Origin: Amorphophallus konjac
Lineage: Eukaryota; Streptophyta; Magnoliopsida; Alismatales; Araceae
DNA length: 64,000 nucleotides
Direction: 5' to 3'
Assembly (NCBI GenBank): GCA_022559845.1
Contig: CM040120.1
Span: forward strand, 308,300,740 to 308,364,739
Shown here: piece by piece, positions 11,637 to 21,620 of the stretch
Layout of the letters: each line of letters starts with the position of its first letter
How positions within the stretch are numbered: position 1 is the first letter of the stretch
The notes under the pieces: generated by a model
Told to the model about the DNA's origin: nothing
The model's input: the letters and a program-made list of their open reading frames with translations, nothing else
The model's database searches: none
Made by a program: the position numbers and the translations under genes

Positions 11637-11637
11637 G

Positions 11638-12656
11638 TGTTGTGTCCCTAGGTTTTGATGATGTCAAAACTCTGTGAGTCAGCATGAATATTCACTCATA
11701 TATCTTCATTAGTTTTAATTGATGATGGCATGATATATAATTCACTGAGGCATGATATATATACTTCACTGATGAATATCTATTTAGTTTGCAGAAAGAT
11801 TACATTGAATGAAAGAAGAAGAAGCCTTCATGTAGATGAAGTCGACTTTAGAAGCTTTTTAAGTCGACTTGAAGTCAGGCTGAAGTCACCCGCTAGCTGA
11901 AAGACCTATAGCTACGGATTAGTGATGACAAATAAGTGGTAAACGGTGTAAAATAGGCTGTAAGGGTGAAAAAGAACCTATCAAGGGTGAAATATGTGTT
12001 GTAGCGCTGAAAGCCTTCAGACGAGAAGAAGTTGTGTCGACGCAGCAAAGCACCCAAGCATCATGGTCAACAGAGTCAACAACAAGATAGCCCATGTTCT
12101 GAGTCATTTCAAATTGGAGTCAACACAATCAAACCTTGGAGTCAAGACCAACACTGTAGCTCTCTTACCGTCAATAGACCAGTTCAAGTGACAAATAAGT
12201 GTTACAAGTGACAAATGGGTCACATGGTTGACCAAGGGTCAACAAATGAGAGAAAGGGTGATTTGGCTAACAAAAGGCTCTCAAGGGTGACAAATATCGG
12301 TTGAGTGAAAAATGGCTTGCAAGGGTAACAAATATTCTTGTAGCGGTGACAAATAGGTCGAATGGCGATGGCTTGGGCTAAAAGGTATAAAGGGAAGAAG
12401 GCGACAGCTGGTTGTAACTAAGGGTGGCAAATGTATCTCTAACGGTGTAAAATAGGCATTTGGGCTGAATAATATCTCGATAAGGGTGATAAATAGCTGG
12501 AGGTGTGTGTATGACTTACTTCCCTCTAGAATTCAAAGGCTGACTTCTGGCACTCAATTCCAGGCCACGTGGCAACATCCTAAAAGGTTTCTACTCCCTT
12601 TTTTACACGTGGATCAATCAGAGACTGATGTAGATTTGAATTTCTGCCATCTATAA
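11638..12656 (+). repeat. SIRE-like LTR fragment (C)
   Basis: It starts TGTTGTGTCCCTAGGTTTTGATGATGTCAAAAC-like, the same type of opening as the LTR at 60714 (TGTTGTACC...TTTGATGATATGA), and interrupts the RNase H domain. The region 11930-12510 is packed with variants of AAGGGTGACAAATA (about a dozen). The 3' half is missing because the sequence switches to a Tekay-type LTR at 12657. The short open frame at 11994-12191 runs across these repeats and is not credible. Confidence 0.6.
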
Positions 12657-14331
12657 TGTCACGTCCCGAGCGCGGAAGGAACCCGGTACGCGTGACGAGT
12701 TTATATCAATCATGTCAATCAGAGCATAAGGAATTCGACACATAGATAGAGCATGCAAAAGTAGAGACAATAACCACGTCCTTTATTCCATTAATAACTC
12801 CAAAGAGAGTTTCATTACATACTCTTTATTGCCAAAGTAAAGTTACTAGACTCAATAAAGGGAAAAATATAATAAGGACTCAAGAAAGTAGAAAGACACG
12901 ACTAGATAACAACTTCAATAGTTGGAATGGCTCTACACTCTTCACTCGTGTCCATTCCCATCCGAATGATCTTCGTCATCGGAATTACCTAAAAAATAAG
13001 GGAAAACACTATGGTGAGCAAATGCTCATTAGGAATTATATCTCAAGATCAAGCTTTCTTTAAGTAAATTACATGTTACATGAAATGCAAGTATAGCTAT
13101 GCATGAATGTAGCATAATATCGAGAGTGAAATAACAAGAAGTAACATAGATTAACTAGCAAGATTTCAAGATAATCATGTCTAGTTAACAATGACATCAA
13201 GCATGTAATATCAAGTCATGCCATGACAATTGGCTATTTCAAGTTCAAGCAAGTAAATACCCATTCCGGGCCACGTGAGTCACGTCATGTAAATATCATG
13301 TCAAGTCAAGCACTATAGAAATTTATGGAATGTCATTGATCAAGCTAGTCATGCACTTCGGTGCAATGCCACATCGTGGTCAATATAGCTCCCATGGGCA
13401 TAAGTACTTTCGAGCGCTCCTCCCAGGACCAGACCGGGCCCCATAATTGCCAGGCATTGAGTCATGTAAATATTTTGACATCCACTATAGTTTATAGCCA
13501 ATAGAATTCCAAAGGAATAAGCAATTGTAGGATAATAAGGTAGATTTCACGGAATAGGGAGTTCAAGGATAGAACTTTGAATAAGGATGACTAGGCGATA
13601 AACCACATGAAAACCATGACAATTCGGGAATCTGGGATAATTGGCGCCCACTCAGGCTACCATCAATTATAGAAATAGCGCCCACTGTATGGTCGCTAAT
13701 TCTGTGAATAGTAACAAGCACGATGGAAAATGGCATCCACATACACGGTCGCTCATTTCAATTGGCGTCCACAATCTGGTCGCACATTCCAGACAAAGAT
13801 AGAACTCTCATAGAACACTATAAACAGCGCTATATGATAGCTAGGGCGTCATGTTTCTTCATAGTGACATGATAATCAAAGGTTCCAGAGTTTTTAGGGT
13901 ACAACCAACTCGGCTACCTTGAGGGAATCCAAGGCTAGAGGAGATTTACGGAGGTCTCAATGAAGAAAGCAGCAGTCCGAAGGAAGAAATATCCCGCGGA
14001 GGGTCCAATCATCACCAAGAGTTGAGGTGTAAGCGTGAAACATCATGAAACAGGGATTCCATCTACGAACGTGAGATGAGAGTGCCAGAAGACCCGCGGT
14101 ATGGGCCAAAAATCTGATAGAAACTGTGAGAGCAAGAATCTGCGTCCAAATAGAAAGTCACTATATCAAGAAATAGTGGCTTTTTGAAAGGTTGCCCAAT
14201 CTCATATTTAACATAATTCTTGAAAAAATACTCAGAATTAGCGACTCTGTGAACGGACGCTAATTCTAGTAATCTTCAAAAATAAATAAGATTAATTATA
14301 ATTAGTGATCGTACATGACAGTGCTCAATCT
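12657..14331 (-). repeat. Tekay-type Gypsy LTR (D), partial or solo
   Basis: The left edge TGTCACGTCCCGAGCGCGGA is the exact counterpart of the right end of the solo LTR at 52400-56144 read on the other strand. Further segments match in order, for example the CCTCCCAGGACCAGACCGGGCCC block near 13417 against 55200-55225. No primer-binding site follows the edge and no polypurine tract precedes the other end, so it is a solo or truncated LTR. The right boundary falls between 14330 and 14400, where ORF1 of element P1 begins; I could not find a target duplication. It contains several AATTGGCGYCC/GGWCGCYAATT pairs (13630-13790, 14240-14275). Confidence 0.7.
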
Positions 14332-15635
14332 TTAAATAACGTCCATTCTGTTGATGTAAATTCCTGATTTTCCATTTAATTTTATTTTTCTAAAACATTT
14401 TAAGAAATAACGCCTCCTTGCCATGGCGACCGCATCTGAGCTTATTTCGTCGGCGAGGGCTTGTATTACTTCGACTGCGGCTCTCCCTCTCCTGGTGATG
14501 GGACCTGGCCTTTCAGCGAGCCTGGTCACTTCTTCATGATCTTCGAGGAGGGCCCCATACTGACTGGCCACTCCGGCCATATTGCAGGTGTAAATCTGCA
14601 ACTTCTTGTTTCTTCGGGTCACTTTCTTGGTTGACTGTCTAGGGAAAGTTAACCTGTCAAACACCAAGATTCTTGGCGCGGCTCCTTCATGGGGGGGTGG
14701 CCCATAGCATCCCGACTCCGCATCTTCAATGTCTTCCTGGTTGACTTGTTGCCCCCGGTTTCTTTCCACATCATTCACGGCTTCTAGGAGCCACTGTCTT
14801 CCTAACAGGGTGTTTCCAAGGCCGCAGAGGTATCCTCTTACGGCTTGAGTGATATCATTTTGCCCATTAGAGGGGCAGTCCATTGGTGATGGCACCCTAA
14901 CTCGTGCCGGTGATCTGTAGGCAAGGCACCTTTACTCGGACACCCTGTCGTATCTTCCCTCATTTGAGTAAATGTTCGCCTGTCGGCCGTAGGCTCGGAA
15001 GGCTGGTCTTCAAGACGCTCAAGCTAGTGCCTCGTTCTTCTTTTCTTCATCTTCTTTTTATTCTCTCTTGAACCTATCAGTCTTGACGGGCTCTGGTTGA
15101 ATTGGGGCTGGGGCCCGCCGCTTGGGGACCCATACTTGTTTAAATTTGGTCGGCTTTGGGGCCGACCCTCCCTCCATCTTGGACCTAGTGTGGTCCGCTA
15201 GATCCCGAGCTAGTGCTTGAAATTGGTTATGCATCGGCACAGCTGGTATCACCCTGTCGGGCAGGATCGTGGCCTGGCGGCCATTCAAGTACACCAGAAC
15301 TCCTCTGATCATAACGGATTTGCCCGAGACTGAGATCTGGCCCTGTAGCGTGCCAGCGTTCTTCCTAGCTGCCCGCCTGGCAGCTAGAGTGAGCTTCTTC
15401 TTCTGGTGTCGAGGTGATGGATGTAGCAACCCACCACTTTTGCTTCCTCTTCGGTTGTTGCCATTGTAGTGGCGACGGGTTCGATCTTCCAGATCTCTAG
15501 GAGGTTCACGAACATGACCCCCAGGAAGTTGGGAAACCCAACTACCGGGGGGAAATCACTGAACTAGGTCGGCACCGCTAAGTAGCCATGCTCTACATGG
15601 CTCGCAACTACCAACGGTCCGAACGTGACCACCAT
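14332..15635 (-). pseudogene. ORF1 of a Tat/Ogre-type element (P1)
   Basis: An extra ORF between the primer-binding site and gag is a feature of Ogre-like Tat elements; its function is unknown. The start is the ATG at 15635, opening MVVTFGPLVVASHVEHGYL, which matches the start in P2 at 46199. A stop and a frameshift follow. From 15429 the frame reads through AARRAARKNAGTLQ, SGKSVMIRGV, YLNGRQATILPDRVI and KFKQVWVPK, aligned motif by motif with P2. After a TGA at 15058-15060 and another stop, the same frame resumes at 14895 (LQIYTCNMAGVASQYG, cf. LQIFTCNTVGVTGRYE in P2). The last 25-30 codons before 14332 (FLKCFRKIKLNGK onward) have no counterpart in P2 and probably derive from the adjacent LTR. 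Gag and pol are missing. Not translatable as one protein. Confidence 0.8.
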
Positions 15636-15744
15636 TGATTTCTTCAAAGTTCAATTCCCCCTACAATTTAAAATTGAGGATGTTAGGATCTTGGGGAAAG
15701 GGCCGTCGAGCCCCTAATCCTGGTGAAAAGATGAGAAGAGGTTC
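15636..15744 (-). other. Leader of element P1 between PBS and ORF1
   Basis: About 110 bases between the primer-binding site and the ORF1 start codon. Its position matches the leader of P2 (46097-46198). No gene is seen. Confidence 0.5.
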
Positions 15745-15764
15745 CGTCCCACCGGGCGTGCCAA
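15745..15764 (-). promoter_or_regulatory. Primer-binding site of element P1 (Tat type)
   Basis: The minus strand reads TTGGCACGCCCGGTGGGACG two bases after the LTR end GTCCAACA. The same site occurs at 46076 (plus) and, with one change, at 34965 (minus). This TGGCACGCYCGGTGGGAC-type site is usual for Tat-lineage elements and is thought to pair with tRNA-Arg. The tRNA identity comes from family knowledge and was not checked here. Confidence 0.85.
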
Positions 15765-15997
15765 CTTGTTGGACGCACTCTTTTTATCGGTTCATGGGGA
15801 TATCGTGGATCGTTTTATCTTTTATCTGTTTATCAAGTGCGAGGGCGTGCCAGTCACCTAAGTGACAACGTGTTAAGTTTTCGAGATTGGAGTGGTCCGA
15901 AGCCTATGGAGCGCTCCGTCTGACTAATCAGACGATTGTGGGTATCGGGTCGGGACTGAAACCCGCCGTGTCATAAAGTTCACGACGTTAATTACAT

Positions 15998-16012
15998 CCC
16001 CTCGGTGAGGGG
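15998..16012 (-). promoter_or_regulatory. Conserved U5 hairpin (P1)
   Basis: CCCCTC-GGT-GAGGGG forms a perfect 6-bp stem. P2 has CCCCTC-TCC-GAGGGG at 45852-45866. On the element strand both are followed by ATGTAATTAACGTCGTGA and, about 80 bases later, AATCGTCTGATTAGTCAGA. Such retention between otherwise diverged LTRs suggests a role in reverse transcription or packaging. Confidence 0.6.
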
Positions 16013-16539
16013 AAAACTTCTGATTAATCGTCAAGATAAGGGGCCAAATGGCCTAAAGATCAATTTTCATTAATGAATGAGAATTGGGCTAAAATTATTA
16101 AAATCTTCTGCATTAGGGTGCAAGATTATATTAAAAATCATATCGGCCACATATTGACCATTTCATATTCGGACAGAGTCTGGGTTGAGAATATCCCAAG
16201 TATACGTATAATATCGGGACAAATGTATGCCGGGGTACTGCAAGTTTGATATTGCAAAGATGAAACAATTTCGGTTAAATCCCGGTCGAGGCGATTAAAA
16301 ATCAATGGGTTATTGGCCCGATACAAGGTTAGGCTTTGACCATGATGGGGGGTCAAAGCATGACTTGCGTAGGCATCATTGATGTTTCTGACGCCAAGGG
16401 TCAATGGGGAGGTACCCCGGACAATACGCTGTTGAATTATTATGTTTTCCTTTTTTATTATTATTGATATCATCAACATTTCATTGTTATAGTTCATTGT
16501 TTATCCCTTTTTTATTTTTAGCTTTCTTGGAATTCACAT

Positions 16540-16745
16540 CTGGACAGGTGGGCGCCAATTCTTTAACTTGGAAGAATTGGCGTCTCCCCGCACGGACGCT
16601 GATTCCAGTTTCTTCTATTTTTTTTTTGGATTTTTTTGATCAATGAATTGGCGCCCCTTCAGAAAGGTGCTGATTAATTCGCGTCTATCAACTGGACGTT
16701 AATTCTTGAAATTGGCGACGTCCGCAGTGGTCGCCAATTCTTTTG
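16540..16745. repeat. GGCGCCAATT / AATTGGCG hairpin motifs, block 1
   Basis: Several near-perfect pairs, for example AATTGGCGACGTCCGCAGTG followed by GTCGCCAATTC, and GCGCCAATTC facing GAATTGGCGTC. Arms are 8-10 bases and loops about 8-14. Confidence 0.8.
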
Positions 16746-18390
16746 GTTTTCAAACAATGTTGAATTCTATCTGGCCAAGGTGCGTCGACGCACTGTGCAC
16801 AGTCCGTCGACATGCCCCTCTGAGCAAAGAGCCAAGGGGGCTTGACAGAAACTTCTTCATTTTTTTTGGGTCCGCTGGTAATCTTCTTTTGTTCATTTCC
16901 TCTTTTGGTGTCTTTCTTTCTTCCTTTCGGGTATGTGCATGAGATGTATGCAGGACATGCATGCTTCTAAATTACATATTCATGTAATATGAGGTCTTTG
17001 AGATTTAACCAGTTCCTGAGGTTTCACTAGAAGTCCTTCCATGCATATATGAGTCAAGGCACACATAAAGATGCAAATGCTTAAGGAGATGACTTTTCCG
17101 AAATGAAGTTAATTATTTTCGTTGTTTTATGATTGTTATGCATTAGTTTGTGTTAATCATTTTTGTTCTTTTCTTTCTCTTCTTTTGTTGTTCAATGATT
17201 TCATTCGTGATGTTCTTGAATTCAGTCCAATCATCATTGTTCGTTGTATCATTATTCTTCAAACTACCCGACGAAAATTTGACAACATCTCCGCTAGACC
17301 CGGAGCGTCGGGGGGGGGGGGGTTAATTGGGTATGCGCCCACTGAGGAACTACGAGATGGCCCCGAAATAAGGGGGATGCACATGGAAGTGGCAACATCC
17401 CAGGGTGCGCATGGAAGCAGCAACACCACATGATCCGAACCAGGCACGGACACCCCGAGGACTAGCCTACGAGGGGCTCCTATGACCCGAGGGACGCCAC
17501 AATCCTGATCCCCAGACGTGGTTTTTAATTATCGCCAAATTGCATGGCTATTAATATTCATCCTTCTCAAAGAGATCACCCATGAACCACGCAATGAAGA
17601 AGCGAGTCCCCGGGGATCTAGGGATGATCAAGGCTCCGAAATCCCACATTCGCGAAGAAAATGGTCAGTTTGGGGATTAAATCCCATATTTCTTACCCCC
17701 TTGGCATCATGGCCATGAAATTAGTCCCAATCCCAAAGTGGGGGTTTTGAGAAGGAAGAAATTAATGTGATTGGAAGAAGGGAAGGAAACTTCACAAATC
17801 TCCAACGGTTGGCATCCTCGGGGTCATATCCATGGGTTTGGATAAACTCTAGGCCAGTGGCCATCGGAATAACATCTACCCCGTCATTGAACTGGGTGTT
17901 GGACTCGCAGGGTGATTATCCCACCTACTGTCGGAACAGAAATGGAACAGAGCAAAAAATATATGTATCACGTATATATATGTATCAGGGAAGAGGGAAA
18001 CATAGCACGGCAGCTATATCATACTTATATACATATGCATTATTGGGGAGTATATGAGCCCATAAAGAGAAAACGGAGAATCGGGATGAAAGGGACCTAT
18101 GCTTCATTGATCTGGAATGCAAAAGTTTACATTTCGGCTAACGAGAAACCTTACAAATCGCAAAGAGAGAATAACAAAGAAGGAGATACAAAGAAACCCA
18201 CCCACCTACGAATGGCTCTCAAACTCTCCTACCCTCTCTCTCGCTCTACTCTTATTCTGCTTCTTTTTCTTTGGACTCTCTTCTCCTTCTTCTCCCCTTT
18301 CTGCGGTTTCAAAGGGCTTAGGCTTTCGGACGAGAGGAAGAAGGATTCTTCAAAAATTTCCGAAGAAGGTCTCTGGCTCCATAGGGGGGC

Positions 18391-18400
18391 CCTTTTATAG
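18391..18400 (-). promoter_or_regulatory. TATA box of P1 LTR
   Basis: The minus strand reads CTATAAAAGG, a strong TATA consensus, in the same place relative to U3 landmarks as the P2 TATA at 44004. Confidence 0.65.
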
Positions 18401-18689
18401 GGGTTAAGACCCCCTGTTCAGAGGAGAAACCTCCCTAATTTCTCCTTCTTTTTTTTTCCTTTCTTCTGCTATCGCCGCTGGGGCTGCTGTCGTGATCGCC
18501 GCTGCTGCTGCCGTGTCGCCTGCCCCTACTGTTGGACATCGCTTTCGTCGCTGCTATGGCATGGTAGGGGAGGGACGGTGGCATGGTAGCCTCTATGGTG
18601 GCATCCCCACCGTCAGCCACGCAGGTAGGGGAGCCGTTCGAAGGCATGGCGTGCATGGTGAGCATTCAATGCTCGCCGTGCTACAGTGC

Positions 18690-19070
18690 CGAAATCGTGA
18701 AATTGGCGTCTAGAGGGAAGACAGCGGATTCCTGATCATGAAATTGGCATCCGGTAGATTTGTCGATGATTCTTAACACCCAAGAAAAATTGCGTCCATG
18801 TCCTTGATGCTAATTCAAAATGGCGTCCACTACAATGGGCGCCAATCCATTATATTAAAATCCAACAAGTATAAGGAAAAATCTAATAATATCTGGAATT
18901 AGCGTCACTTTGAGAAGGCGCCCATTAAAGAATTGGCATCCATGCAAAGGGGCGCCCATTCACACAATTCGACCCGATGGAGGTGGAGTCGACCCACAAA
19001 ATGGCGTCACATCACGAGTCGCCAATTAAAGAATTGGCGTCTACGTAAAGGGACGCTGATTCTTTTCTCT
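18690..19070. repeat. GGCGCCAATT / AATTGGCG hairpin motifs, block 2
   Basis: At least ten half-sites (AATTGGCGTC, GGCGCCCATT, GTCGCCAATT, GACGCTGATTC) alternate in orientation every 20-35 bases, so that each neighbouring pair can fold as a short stem with a variable loop. Confidence 0.75.
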
Positions 19071-19894
19071 CTCTTTTTTTTAAATGCCAATAGGGTTGGG
19101 GACTGGAGACTAGAATTAGAACATGATACTGGGACTGGGTATTGGAGCCGGAGCTGGATACTAGGAATTGGATAATGGAACTAGCTGTTGAAGTCTAGAA
19201 ATGGAGCTGAATAGTGGAGACTGAACACTGGAACTGGATACTGAAGCTGGAGTTGGATATAGGGGACATGGTATTGGAATTGGATCTTGGGGACTGGGGA
19301 CTGGGACTGGAGCTGGAGTTGGATGCTGGGGATTGGATATTGGAACTGGCTCTTGGAGGCTGGATACTAGATGCTAGATACAGGAATGGGATGTTAGAAT
19401 ATGGATATTGGAAATGAATCATCAGAACTGGATGCTGGAGGCAAGATAGTGGAAATAGGTACTAGAAACTGGGTATAGGAATCGAATACTGGGAGTTGGA
19501 TGTTGGAACTGGATATTGGAAACTAAGTGATGGAACTGGATACAGGAGGCTAGATACTGGGAATTGGAAGCTGGAAGTTGGATATTGGAAATTGGCAGCT
19601 AAAAGTAAGATATTGGGACCGGAGGCTGGAAGCTGAAAACCAGAGGCAGAAAGCTGGAAGGTAGAGACTCGAAGCTAGAAGCTGGATATTGGAGACTGGA
19701 AGCTGAAAATGGATACTGGGATTGGAGGCTGGAAGCTAGATACTTAATTTGGATATTGGAGGTGTCACACCTGGAAGGTATAGACTAGAAGCTGGAAACT
19801 GGATATTCGAGATTGGAAGCTGAAAATGGGATTCTTGGACTAGAGGCTGGAAGCTATATACTTAATCTGGATACTGAAAATTGGATATTGGAGG

Positions 19895-20137
19895 TGTCGC
19901 GTCCCGTACTCTATACCATCGAGGTATTGCCCACTTTGGCCTACCGACCTCACAGTTTTGTCCCTTTCTAACAATGATCGGCTCCAGAATGGGAGACTTC
20001 CCGGGAGGTCACCCATCCCAGTACTACTCCCCATTAAGCACGCTTAACTTTGGAGTTCTTTTCAAGAACTGAGCCAATACTTCAAAAGACGCCTCGATGA
20101 TATAGAGTACAACTTAGCTATATTTGAAGGTCTTATA
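19895..20137 (-). mobile_element. Cassandra-like TRIM solo LTR with 5S rRNA-like core
   Basis: A 243-bp unit flanked by the perfect 5-bp duplication GGAGG (19890-19894 and 20138-20142). On the minus strand it begins TATAAGACCTTC (a TG-to-TA change of TGTAAGACC) and ends GGGACGCGACA. Inside are a 5S rRNA-like stretch (20059-19991) and the GGGACAAAACTGTGAGG...GGCCAAAGTGGGCAATACC part that typifies Cassandra LTRs. Cassandra elements are short non-coding retrotransposons whose LTRs carry a Pol III 5S promoter. This copy is a solo LTR; no internal domain or second LTR is present. It sits in the minisatellite field. Confidence 0.82.
19991..20059 (-). ncRNA. 5S rRNA-like promoter segment within Cassandra LTR (not a 5S gene)
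   Basis: The minus strand contains AGAACTCC, then AAAGTTAAGCGTGCTTA (5S box A), then GAGTAGTACTGGGATGGGTG followed by ACCTCC (box C region). It closely follows the second half of plant 5S rRNA, but the first 5S half is replaced by unrelated sequence. It cannot be a functional rRNA gene, although it may keep Pol III promoter activity. Confidence 0.8.
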
Positions 20138-21620
20138 GGAGGCCTACCCGTATGAGGTGTGCTGGCCCGTTGCTGGGAATTGGAGCTGGAGGTTAGAGAC
20201 TGGATACTGGGGACTGGATCTTGGGAGCTAGATACTAGCAGTTAGATACAGTAACTACATGCTGGAATCTGGTCATTAAAAATTGGAGACTGGAACTGGA
20301 GGCTGGAAGCGAGGCATTGGAGCTGGATACTAGAAACTGGGGTACTTGAACTGGGTGCTGGAGGTTGGGCACTAGAACTAGGTACTGGAAATTGGATACT
20401 GGAAGTTGGACATTGGAGCAGGGTATTGGAAATTGGATACTAGAAGCTAGATATTGGAAGCTGGGTACTTGAAATTGGATACTTGAAGCTGGATATTGGA
20501 AGTTGGGTACTGGAGGCCTACTTGAATGAGGCGTGTTGACCTGAATGACTGGAGATTGGAAGCTGGGAAAGAACCCATAAGGGGGTGTTGACCTGGAGGA
20601 CTGGAAACTAGAAGCTGGAGGCCAACTCGTGAGGGTGTGTAGGCCTATGTGATTGGGAAGTAGAAACTGGAGGCTAGAGGTTGACCCGTGAGGGTGTATT
20701 GGCCTATGTTATTGGAGAGTGAAAGCTGGAGGTCGGCCGGTGAGGGTGTGTTGGCCTATGTTGCTAGAGTTACTGGAGGCTGGAGGCCAACCCGTAAGGG
20801 TGTGTTGATCTGTGTTGCTGGAGTTGCCGGTTGATCCTGAAGTATGTTAGCCAAAGACCGGTTGCTGGCAAACTGGTCATCGACATGTTGCTAGCTTGAA
20901 ATGTAGTTGATAACAGTCGATCGTTGAGGTATGTAGTCGAAAAACTAGAACTGGTTGTTTGACTATTGAGATGTGGTAGCCAAGGGATCTGGAGCTGATC
21001 GACTGACCGCTAGGGATGTTATACTAGGTGGACTGGAACTAGAGTTGAAGATGGAACTGGCCGGCTGACCACTAGGGTGTTGTAGCCAGAGGCTAGGGCT
21101 AGCGTTGGAGCTGGCTGACTGACCACTAGGGTGTTGTAGCCGAGGAACTGGAGCTGGCCGACTGACCGCTGGGGGTGTTGTACTCGGAGGACTGGAACTG
21201 GAGCTGAAGCTGGAGCTGGCCGGCTGACCACTAGGTTGTTGTAGCCAGAGGCTAGGGCTGGAGTTGGAGCTAGCCGACTGACCACTAGGGTGTTGTAGCC
21301 AGGGAACTGGAACTAGAGCTGGCCGGCTGACCGCTAGGGGTGTTGTAGCCGGAGATTGGGACTGGAGCCGAAATTGGAGTTGGCCGACTGACCGTTGAGG
21401 CATTGTAACTAGAGACTGGGACTATAGCTGGAACTGGAGCTGGCCGACTGACCGTTGAGGTGTTGTAGCTGGAGCCTGAGACTGGTCAGCTGACGATTGA
21501 TGTGTAGTGGCCGAAGGACTGGGACTCGTCAGCGGACTGCTGTGGTATGTAGCCGAATACTAGAGCTGGAGATTGAAACTGGAGCTGGCCGGCTATCTGC
21601 TGATATGTAGTAGCCGAAAG

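Larger units (their letters stand above)
15767..19089 (-). repeat. 5' LTR of Tat/Ogre-type element P1 (about 3.3 kb)
   Basis: The inner edge TGTTGGACGCAC (15767) is fixed by the PBS. The outer edge is inferred near 19089, where the LTR gives way to a GGAACTGGATACTGG minisatellite. A TATA box (18391-18400) and the GAGCATTCAATGCTC palindrome (18660-18674), also present in P2 (43753-43767), confirm the U3 side. U5 keeps a hairpin and flank shared with P2 (15998-16012). Two blocks of AATTGGCG motifs (16540-16745, 18690-19070), a 13-G run (17310-17322) and a 14-base palindrome GTGCGTCGACGCAC (16782) lie inside. The open frames at 17.1-18.4 kb are not supported as genes. Confidence 0.65.
19090..21620. 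repeat. Irregular minisatellite field (GGAACTGGATACTGG type)
   Basis: From 19090 to about 20560 the sequence is built of 6-9 base words such as GGAACTGGATACTGG, GAAGCTGG and GGAGGCTGG. From 20960 to 21610 it becomes a 43-62 bp higher-order repeat (GGCCGACTGACCGCTAGGGGTG then TTGTAGCC...GGAACTGGAGCTGG). The 146-codon minus-strand frame (20963-21403) that reads PSGQSASSNSSPSLWLQ repeatedly is produced by the repeat and has no independent support. The same words resume at 27320 after the inserted element, so both stretches belong to one older locus. Confidence 0.85.

Noticed and set aside
11630..11660. Transition at 11637 considered as an intron boundary of pol
   Set aside because: The new sequence has an LTR-type start and unrelated repeats for 1 kb, with no splice sites and no resumption of pol.
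17912..18407. Two overlapping plus-strand ORFs of 96-162 codons
   Set aside because: They lie antisense across the U3/R part of the P1 LTR, end at its TATA box, and show no domain.
19991..20059. Functional 5S rRNA gene
   Set aside because: Only the 3' half of 5S is present, in an LTR with target duplications and without the tandem array expected of 5S genes.
20963..21403. 146-codon minus-strand ORF with PSGQSASS repeats
   Set aside because: It is generated by the 43-62 bp minisatellite, has no start context or conserved domain, and an overlapping frame (21019-21285) is equally open.
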